Origin: Sedimentitalea nanhaiensis DSM 24252
GTDB taxonomy: Bacteria > Pseudomonadota > Alphaproteobacteria > Rhodobacterales > Rhodobacteraceae
Assembly (NCBI RefSeq): GCF_000473225.1
Contig: NZ_KI421509.1
Location: forward strand, 4,056,336 to 4,120,335
DNA: 64,000 bases
Direction: 5' to 3'
The stretch's first letter is position 1. The number at the start of each line of letters is the position of its first letter. The notes beneath the pieces were generated by a model. That model worked only from the letters and a program-made list of their open reading frames with translations, searched no databases and was not told the DNA's origin. Below are positions 58,699-64,000 of this stretch, piece by piece. A program made the translations under genes and the position numbers.

Positions 58699-59586
58699 GT
58701 GGACAAGCTTTCTGTCATGCACGCCTTCCGCCGCATCGTCGAACGCGGCAGTTTTGCGCGCGCGGCGGAGGATCTCGGTGTCTCGCCAGCACTGCTGAGC
58801 CGCGAGGTCAAACTGCTTGAAGAAAGCCTCGGCAGTACGCTGCTGACCCGTACGACGCGTTCCATGTCACTCACCGATGCGGGGCGGCTTTATTTCGACG
58901 AAGCGATCAGCATTCTCGACGCCGTCACAACAATTGAGAACCGCATCAGGGATGGTGCAGGCGCGGTACGCGGTCATCTGAAGGTCAATGCGTCCAGCTC
59001 CTTCGGGCAGACGGTCATCGCGCCGTTTCTACCGGGGTTTCTGGAGGCCTATCCCGATCTCCGGCTGACGCTTTCGCTTGATGACCGCGTGGTAGATATG
59101 GTCGAGGGCGGGTTCGACGTCTCGATCCGTATCCGGGCCGCGATGCCGGATTCGGCGCTGGTCGCGCGCAAGATCGGTACGATGCGGCAACGGATCTTTG
59201 CGTCCCCCGCCTATCTGGAACAGGCAGGCGTGCCGCAAGACCCAGAGGATATTCGCAAGCATCGGGTGGTCGGCTTCCTTTTGGCCGATCACCTGATGAC
59301 CTGGACTCTCACCGGACCGTCAGACACGCGAGCGCTCGACCTCGACCCAAAGGTGCGCGCCGGCAACAGCCTTGTGCTGCGCGATCTGCTGATTGCCGGG
59401 CAAGGAATCGGCACCCTCCCGGATTTCGTCTCTGACGGTCCCGAGGCGCGCGGCGACCTGGTACGCGTTCTTCCGGGTTGGGAACTGCCCGCACCGGAGA
59501 TCTTCGCCGTGACCGCATCCCGGCTCGGCATGGACACAAAGGTGACCGCCTTTCTTGATCATCTCTGGACGGCACTCCGTTCCTGA
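58699..59586 (+). CDS. LysR-family transcriptional regulator
   Basis: 295 residues starting VDKLSVMHAFRRIVERGSF, with GTG at 58699 chosen because LysR proteins of this subgroup begin with DKL/MHAF; the long upstream frame has no family similarity. Winged helix at ~5-65 (ARAAEDLGVSPALLSREVKLLEE) and a substrate-binding-like domain at ~90-290. It lies upstream of wrbA in the same direction with a 106-bp gap and probably responds to an oxidative or quinone-type signal to control the wrbA operon (inference). Confidence 0.87.
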   Translation: MDKLSVMHAFRRIVERGSFARAAEDLGVSPALLSREVKLLEESLGSTLLTRTTRSMSLTDAGRLYFDEAISILDAVTTIENRIRDGAGAVRGHLKVNASSSFGQTVIAPFLPGFLEAYPDLRLTLSLDDRVVDMVEGGFDVSIRIRAAMPDSALVARKIGTMRQRIFASPAYLEQAGVPQDPEDIRKHRVVGFLLADHLMTWTLTGPSDTRALDLDPKVRAGNSLVLRDLLIAGQGIGTLPDFVSDGPEARGDLVRVLPGWELPAPEIFAVTASRLGMDTKVTAFLDHLWTALRS

Positions 59587-59692
59587 CATTCTTCAACCAG
59601 CGTAAAGAATGAAGTGACACCGCGACGGTTATTCCGGCGCGCCGCATCACCGATCTTTGCAGGCATCGAAACTTAAAGCCTGAGAGGATCCC

Positions 59693-60316
59693 ATGACCCG
59701 CATTCTTGTTCTTTACTACTCCAGCTACGGCCATGTTCGTGCGCTGGCCCACGCCGAAGCCGAGGGCGCGCGTTCCGTGCCCGGCAGCCATGTCGACATC
59801 CGCCGCGTCCCTGAAACCGTCCCGGACCACATCCGGCAGAAAGCCGGGTTTGCAGAGGATGACACGCCGGTTGCGGCACCTGCCGATCTCGAATCCTACG
59901 ACGCGATCATCTTCGGCACGCCGACGCTCTTCGGCATGATGGCCGGGCAGATGAAATCCTTCCTCGATCAGGCCGGCGGCCTGTGGGCGCGAAATGCGCT
60001 TGTCGGCAAGGTCGCGGCCGTCTTCGCCTCCACCGGCTCGCAGCATGGCGGTCACGAGGCGACGCTGCTGTCCACCCAGATTCCGCTGCAGCATTTCGGG
60101 ATGCTGATCGCGGGCATGCCTTACAGTTTCGCCGGTCAGACGACGGCAGAGGGCATTGTTGGCGGCGCCCCCTATGGCGCGGGCACTATCGCCGGGGCCG
60201 ATGGCGCACGGGCACCTTCTGAGGTCGATCTTGCCGGAGCGCGATTCCAGGGCACCCATGTCGCGCGGATCGCCAAGCGGCTTGCCGGTGCCAACCTGCA
60301 CGAGGAGGCCGCGTGA
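59693..60316 (+). CDS. wrbA: NAD(P)H:quinone oxidoreductase, WrbA family
   Basis: 207 residues, flavodoxin-like fold. FMN phosphate loop [12 protein letters not shown] at the N-terminus (residues ~8-19), [19 protein letters not shown] and [14 protein letters not shown] as in WrbA. It reduces quinones by two electrons, limiting radical formation. Followed immediately by a DsbA-family gene (stop and start share a base) and then DUF1127 and EamA, forming a four-gene unit. Confidence 0.9.
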   Translation: MTRILVLYYSSYGHVRALAHAEAEGARSVPGSHVDIRRVPETVPDHIRQKAGFAEDDTPVAAPADLESYDAIIFGTPTLFGMMAGQMKSFLDQAGGLWARNALVGKVAAVFASTGSQHGGHEATLLSTQIPLQHFGMLIAGMPYSFAGQTTAEGIVGGAPYGAGTIAGADGARAPSEVDLAGARFQGTHVARIAKRLAGANLHEEAA

Positions 60317-60954
60317 TGTCTTCTCTCACCATCGACTTCTTTCACGATGTTGTCTGCTGCTGGTGCTTCAACATCTCGTCCCGGATGCGTGACCTCGCCG
60401 CCGAGTTCGATCTCGATATCCGGCACCGCACCTTCGTACTGCAAGCGAGCCGCGCCGAGATGGCGGCGCGCTGGGGTAGGCCCGAACAGGCCCGCGAGAC
60501 CATTCTTGGCCACTGGTCGGTCTGTCGGCAGGTCAGCGACCGGCCGGACCTCGTCAACATCGACGCAATGCGGGCAGCCCGGTTCGATTATCCCCACGGG
60601 ATGACCGCGGCACTCGCCTGCAAGGCGGCGGAATTCGTTGGCGGGCAGTCCGCCCACTGGGACATGTTCGACCGACTCCAGAAAGCGCATCTCACCGAGG
60701 CCCAGAACATCGCCGACCCCGAGACCGCCGTGCAAATTGCTCGTGACCTCGGCTTCGAGGCAGCAACCTTCGCAGAGGCTTTCGACAAACCGGCCACAGC
60801 GCGCGCAGTCGAGGCCGACCGACAATACGCCCGCACGCGCCAGGTGCGCTCAATCCCCACGCTCATCGTTCGCGAGACTGGCGCCCGCCTTGTCAACGGA
60901 CCGCGCGAGGATCTGGCCGCGCAACTTCGCGCCGCTGTTCGCAACATCGCCTGA
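60316..60954 (+). CDS. DsbA-family (FrnE-like) thiol oxidoreductase
   Basis: 212 residues, thioredoxin fold with helical insert. CxxC at Cys14-Cys17 (DVVCCWCF) and the cis-Pro loop in VRSIPTLIV near residue 178. No signal peptide, so cytoplasmic, as in FrnE/2-hydroxychromene-2-carboxylate-isomerase-like proteins. The start at 60316 overlaps the wrbA stop. Probable role in thiol or quinone stress with WrbA. Confidence 0.88.
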   Translation: MSSLTIDFFHDVVCCWCFNISSRMRDLAAEFDLDIRHRTFVLQASRAEMAARWGRPEQARETILGHWSVCRQVSDRPDLVNIDAMRAARFDYPHGMTAALACKAAEFVGGQSAHWDMFDRLQKAHLTEAQNIADPETAVQIARDLGFEAATFAEAFDKPATARAVEADRQYARTRQVRSIPTLIVRETGARLVNGPREDLAAQLRAAVRNIA

Positions 60955-60966
60955 AAGGAATTAGAC

Positions 60967-61119
60967 ATGATATTCCCGCTCTTTCGTCGTGACGACCGGC
61001 AAGGACTCCAACTGTCCCGGCGAGGCATTCCACGCGAACTCCCACCCTACCTGATGCGCGACATCGGTCTTGAACCTTGCCCCGAACGCCCGCGCTTGCC
61101 CTTTCATTCGCTCTGGTGA
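60967..61119 (+). CDS. DUF1127-family small protein
   Basis: 50 residues (MIFPLFRRDDRQ ... LPPYLMRDIGLEPCPERP). The YLMRDIGL segment matches the YLLRDIGL core of DUF1127 proteins, small Arg-rich proteins often induced by stress or phosphate limitation in alphaproteobacteria, some of which bind RNA. AAAGGAATT precedes the ATG. It lies between the DsbA-family gene (12 bp) and the EamA transporter (25 bp) in the same direction. Confidence 0.78.
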   Translation: MIFPLFRRDDRQGLQLSRRGIPRELPPYLMRDIGLEPCPERPRLPFHSLW

Positions 61120-61144
61120 GCCCCTGAACAGAAGACGTCATCCC

Positions 61145-62053
61145 ATGTCCCGTACCACCGACATCCTTCTCACTGCGCTCGCCCCTGCGATCTGGGGCAG
61201 CACCTATCTCGTCACAACTGAAGCGCTGCCGTCTGGATATCCTGTGACGCTCGCGGCACTGCGCGCTTTGCCGGCAGGTCTGCTGCTACTCGCATTGACA
61301 AGATGCTTGCCACCGCGCGTGTGGCTCGGCCGGACCTTCGTGCTTGGAAGCTTGAACTTCGCACTCTTCTGGGTGTTGCTCTTCGTAGCTGCCTACCGTC
61401 TGCCAGGCGGGGTTGCTGCGACGCTTGGGGCGCTCCAGGCCATGATGGTCATCGTCATGGCGCGCGGCTGGCTCGGTACGCCGATCCGTGCGGGGGCAAT
61501 CGCCGCAGCCACGGCAGGCGTTCTGGGCGTGGCACTCCTGCTCATCAGTCCGGAAGCCCAACTCGATCCCGTTGGGGTCGCGGCAGGTCTGGGGGGCGCT
61601 GCCTCCATGGCGGCAGGCACCGTGCTCAGCCGGAAATGGCAGCCACCAGTCTCGGCGCTCAGCTTCGCCGCATGGCAGTTGACGGCGGGCGGACTGATCC
61701 TCTTGCCGCTCGCCCTGATCGTCGAGCCGCCGCTGCCGACCCTGTCGGCAGCGAACCTTGCTGGCCTCGTCTGGCTCGGTCTTGTCGGTGCCGCCGCGAC
61801 CTACGCCATCTGGTTCAGGGGCGTTGCCAGGCTCGAGCCTGGGGCCGTCTCCATGCTTGGCATGATGAGCCCGGTTACAGCGGTGACGCTTGGCTGGCTC
61901 TTGCTCGGCCAGTCCCTGTCGCCGCTGCAGTTTCTCGGCGCGGCCGTCGTCCTCGTATCGGTCTGGGCCGGTCAGCGCGCCGACCGCAGCTTTCGGCGTC
62001 CCGACGATTCGCTTCGGCCAAGGCGCACAAGTCGGCTGTCCGTCGGCGAATAA
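61145..62053 (+). CDS. EamA-family (DMT) transporter
   Basis: 302 residues, ten hydrophobic helices in two EamA repeats (residues ~5-135 and ~145-280); the APAIWGSTYLVTTEALP start is typical. Likely an exporter of a metabolite or xenobiotic. The start at 61145 is chosen over an earlier in-frame codon that would overlap the DUF1127 gene. Fourth gene of the wrbA group. Confidence 0.88.
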   Translation: MSRTTDILLTALAPAIWGSTYLVTTEALPSGYPVTLAALRALPAGLLLLALTRCLPPRVWLGRTFVLGSLNFALFWVLLFVAAYRLPGGVAATLGALQAMMVIVMARGWLGTPIRAGAIAAATAGVLGVALLLISPEAQLDPVGVAAGLGGAASMAAGTVLSRKWQPPVSALSFAAWQLTAGGLILLPLALIVEPPLPTLSAANLAGLVWLGLVGAAATYAIWFRGVARLEPGAVSMLGMMSPVTAVTLGWLLLGQSLSPLQFLGAAVVLVSVWAGQRADRSFRRPDDSLRPRRTSRLSVGE

Positions 62054-62132
62054 ACCTATAGGGCAGAGTAATTGCTCAGCAACTCAACTAAACAAAAAGC
62101 GAACACTCATAATCCCCGCACCATGGATGTCA

Positions 62133-62843
62133 CTACGTCCGTACGGGCAGGCCTTCAATATAGGCCTCAACTTCTTTGGTCGGGATCACGTCAGCGTATT
62201 TGCAATTGAGGTCGAAGAGACTGATGGCATGGCTAGACTCGAACCGATCGAATGCAGTTTCTTCAGGGATCACCACCTTGAAGTTAAACGAATACGCATC
62301 AACCGTTGTGGCACGCAGGCAGCCGGAGCTGGTACAGCCGGTCATGATGAGCGTGTCGATATTCAAGTAGTTTAAATGGCTCATAAAGATCGTGCCGAAA
62401 AATGCTGACGGCTTGCGCTTGCCTATCAGAATATCCTGCGGCTTGGGTGCCAGAGGGGCGACTGTTTGGGTGGCGTGCGAGCCTTCAGTCGAGGTTTTCT
62501 CGCTGCCACGGTGGCTCTTGCCAACCTGCACGCCGCTGTCGATCATGTCAGGGCGCCGTTCGGAAACAGTATAGAACACCGGCAGGTTCTTCTCGCGGGC
62601 GAGCTTCAACAGCCTTTCGATGTAGGGCACGGCTTTCCAACCCGCTTCGCCGCAGTGCGTACGGTATTTTTTCAGCCCCTCCTCGTGCGCTTCCCCTGGT
62701 TCGTCTCCAGTAAAATTATACTGCACGTCAATGATAAAGAGCGCGGGGCGGCTGCCGAAGCCCCCACGCTTGCCGTATCCCGCCAATTGAAAGACCCGTT
62801 TATCTTTCTCGGTCAGAAATTTATCCCAGATGCGTTCGCTCAT
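62133..62843 (-). CDS. isochorismatase-family amidohydrolase (N-carbamoylsarcosine amidase-like)
   Basis: 236 residues, cysteine hydrolase fold. Catalytic Asp39 (IIDVQYNF), Lys144 (GKRKPSAF) and Cys175 (TSSGCLRATT) are visible. The subgroup cleaves N-carbamoyl or maleamate amides. It lies 21 bp behind a hydantoinase-like gene in the same direction, which suggests hydrolysis of the N-carbamoyl product of a hydantoin or N-methylhydantoin (creatinine route) or a related cyclic amide. The start at 62843 has AGAGAGA upstream. Confidence 0.87.
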   Translation of the reverse strand: MSERIWDKFLTEKDKRVFQLAGYGKRGGFGSRPALFIIDVQYNFTGDEPGEAHEEGLKKYRTHCGEAGWKAVPYIERLLKLAREKNLPVFYTVSERRPDMIDSGVQVGKSHRGSEKTSTEGSHATQTVAPLAPKPQDILIGKRKPSAFFGTIFMSHLNYLNIDTLIMTGCTSSGCLRATTVDAYSFNFKVVIPEETAFDRFESSHAISLFDLNCKYADVIPTKEVEAYIEGLPVRT

Positions 62844-62864
62844 GTTGGTCTCTCTCTGTTGGGC

Positions 62865-64000
62865 TTAAGGGGTGCGAAACAGGTATTGCCCGTAGGGGGC
62901 CGTTTCGAAGCCCGGCGTCAGGACGCCGTTTTCCGACAGAACCGTGCCGCGCAAAATCGTATGGGTGACGGCCCCGCGAAACCGCCGCCCTTCGTAGGGT
63001 GAGTAATCAGAATGCGAGGGAAAGTTTCCATGGGAGACCGTGGTCGCTCCATCGGGGTCCAGAACCGCAAAATCCGCTTCATAGCCCGGAGCGATGCGCC
63101 CCTTGCAGGGCAGATAGTAAAGGGCGGCAACGTTGCGGCTGACCGTGGCGGCGAGTGTCTCAATCGGGATGTCACGCTTGTAGTAGCCCTCCTCGATCAT
63201 AACCGGCCATATCTGAGCGATGCCTGGAAACCCTGCAGAAGCCCGCCAAATGTCCGGCCCCTTAGTCGCGCGTTTGCGGGCCACGTGATCAGAACCAATC
63301 GTCTGAATCGCCCCATCGCGCACGCCTTCCCACAGAGCATCGACGTCACTTTGGCTGCGCAGGGGCGGATTGACCTTGCCAAGATTACCGATATCGACGT
63401 CCCGTGTCAGGCTCAGATAGTGGATGCACGTCTCGACGTTGATGGCGGGGCGGTTCGGGGCGCGCAGACGTCGCACCAACTCTAGGCTCTCTGCAGAGGA
63501 CATATGCACGATGTTCACCGCGCAGCCTGCCTTTTCGCCGAAGTAGGCCACGCGGAAGACGTTTTCGGTCTCCAAAAATCCGGGGCTCTGTTCGTCCCAA
63601 GCGGCGAGGTCCATCCGCCCGGCGTCTTTAAGCGGTTCGCGGAAGACGGGGATCACTTCGGTGTTCTCGCAATGGACACCGACCACAGCACCCTTTACCG
63701 TTGCGGCTGTCCGGAGGGCGCGAAACAGCAGAGCATCGTCCACTTCGGTGATGCCCTTGGCAGCCCCCGTGGCCCCCTTGTACATCAGATAGACCTTCAA
63801 TGAGGTCACACCGTATTTCGCCGCCAGCGCCGGGAACTGTTCGACATGTGCGCGGGAAGTGACACCAAAATGAAATCCGAAATCAACCACTGATCGGGCT
63901 TCACCTTCCAGTCGCCAACCGGGGGTGCTGATATCCAGGTCATCCGAGCGCCAAAAGGTCATCAGCCCAGTGACACCCTGAAGCGCCGCCGTGCGGCTCT
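62865..64000 (-). CDS. cyclic amidohydrolase (hydantoinase/allantoinase-type), 5' end outside the window
   Basis: The frame is open through the right edge: codons before the first internal ATG continue with TAALQGVTGLM, which is normal family sequence, so the start lies outside. About 378 residues are visible. Metal and substrate motifs: GVHCENTEV, VNIVHMSSAES, QTIGSDHVAR (late catalytic Asp) and the C-terminal GRIAPGYEADFAVLDPD. The HxH pair would be in the missing N-terminus. It opens cyclic ureides or amides; the paired amidase would then remove the carbamoyl group. Allantoinase, hydantoinase and dihydropyrimidinase cannot be told apart without the N-terminus. Confidence 0.87.
   Translation of the reverse strand, partial: SRTAALQGVTGLMTFWRSDDLDISTPGWRLEGEARSVVDFGFHFGVTSRAHVEQFPALAAKYGVTSLKVYLMYKGATGAAKGITEVDDALLFRALRTAATVKGAVVGVHCENTEVIPVFREPLKDAGRMDLAAWDEQSPGFLETENVFRVAYFGEKAGCAVNIVHMSSAESLELVRRLRAPNRPAINVETCIHYLSLTRDVDIGNLGKVNPPLRSQSDVDALWEGVRDGAIQTIGSDHVARKRATKGPDIWRASAGFPGIAQIWPVMIEEGYYKRDIPIETLAATVSRNVAALYYLPCKGRIAPGYEADFAVLDPDGATTVSHGNFPSHSDYSPYEGRRFRGAVTHTILRGTVLSENGVLTPGFETAPYGQYLFRTP

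Overview
The window reads as a high-GC alphaproteobacterial chromosome or large plasmid, most likely of the Rhodobacterales (Roseobacter group). Pointers are comDE sulfopyruvate decarboxylase, a DUF442-SQR fusion next to a persulfide dioxygenase, a class I PHA synthase, a laterally transferred-type N-ATPase operon, FnrL-like boxes and DUF1127/HPP proteins. It is an accessory region, with transposase and integrase remnants at 0-5 kb, 46 kb and 57-58.5 kb.

Layout. 1-5.6 kb is an insertion-sequence graveyard: the 5' half of an IS21 istA has cut a GMC alcohol dehydrogenase, followed by decayed ISKra4, IS481 and IS5/IS427 transposases. 5.6-9.6 kb holds a Baeyer-Villiger monooxygenase, a serine hydrolase and an AraC regulator, a plausible ketone-to-ester-to-acid/alcohol route. 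10.5-17.2 kb is an uncharacterised-looking unit: a SARP/TPR regulator, a PAP2 phosphatase-like protein with an N-terminal (Leu-Gln-Ser)n tract and a subtilase on the minus strand, divergent from a secreted RTX Ca2+-binding protein whose promoter carries four TGAC repeats at exactly 11-bp spacing. 18-21.3 kb holds a truncated HPP membrane protein, a decayed universal stress protein, comDE and an NCS1 permease pseudogene.

21.7-31.6 kb is a coherent energy block: a perfect FNR box, phaC, an SDR dehydrogenase, the complete nine-gene N-ATPase operon atpDCQRBEFAG (no delta subunit), then a second FNR-like box and a phasin-like gene. The two boxes suggest oxygen control of carbon storage, and possibly of the ion-pumping ATPase between them. 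31.7-36.1 kb is an RND efflux pair with a DUF2892 protein behind an ATTC-N8-GAAT box like those bound by the sulfide sensor SqrR.

36.7-46 kb is a peptide/nickel-type ABC transporter operon (its first permease broken by an 8-bp tandem duplication), a LysR regulator, and an amidohydrolase overlapping a COG0523 metallochaperone GTPase. 46.6-50.1 kb is a BtuFCD-like ABC transporter behind a clear cobalamin riboswitch, with a pseudoazurin gene 11 nt downstream. 50.4-57.2 kb is a sulfide/persulfide module: NsrR-type and Crp/Fnr-type regulators, DUF2892, two YeeE/YedE-type transport proteins, persulfide dioxygenase, DUF442-SQR fusion and a SulP transporter. A tRNA-Cys with an adjacent partial integrase follows. 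The window ends with LysR, WrbA, a DsbA-family protein, DUF1127 and EamA genes, and a minus-strand hydantoinase/amidase pair whose hydantoinase runs off the right edge.
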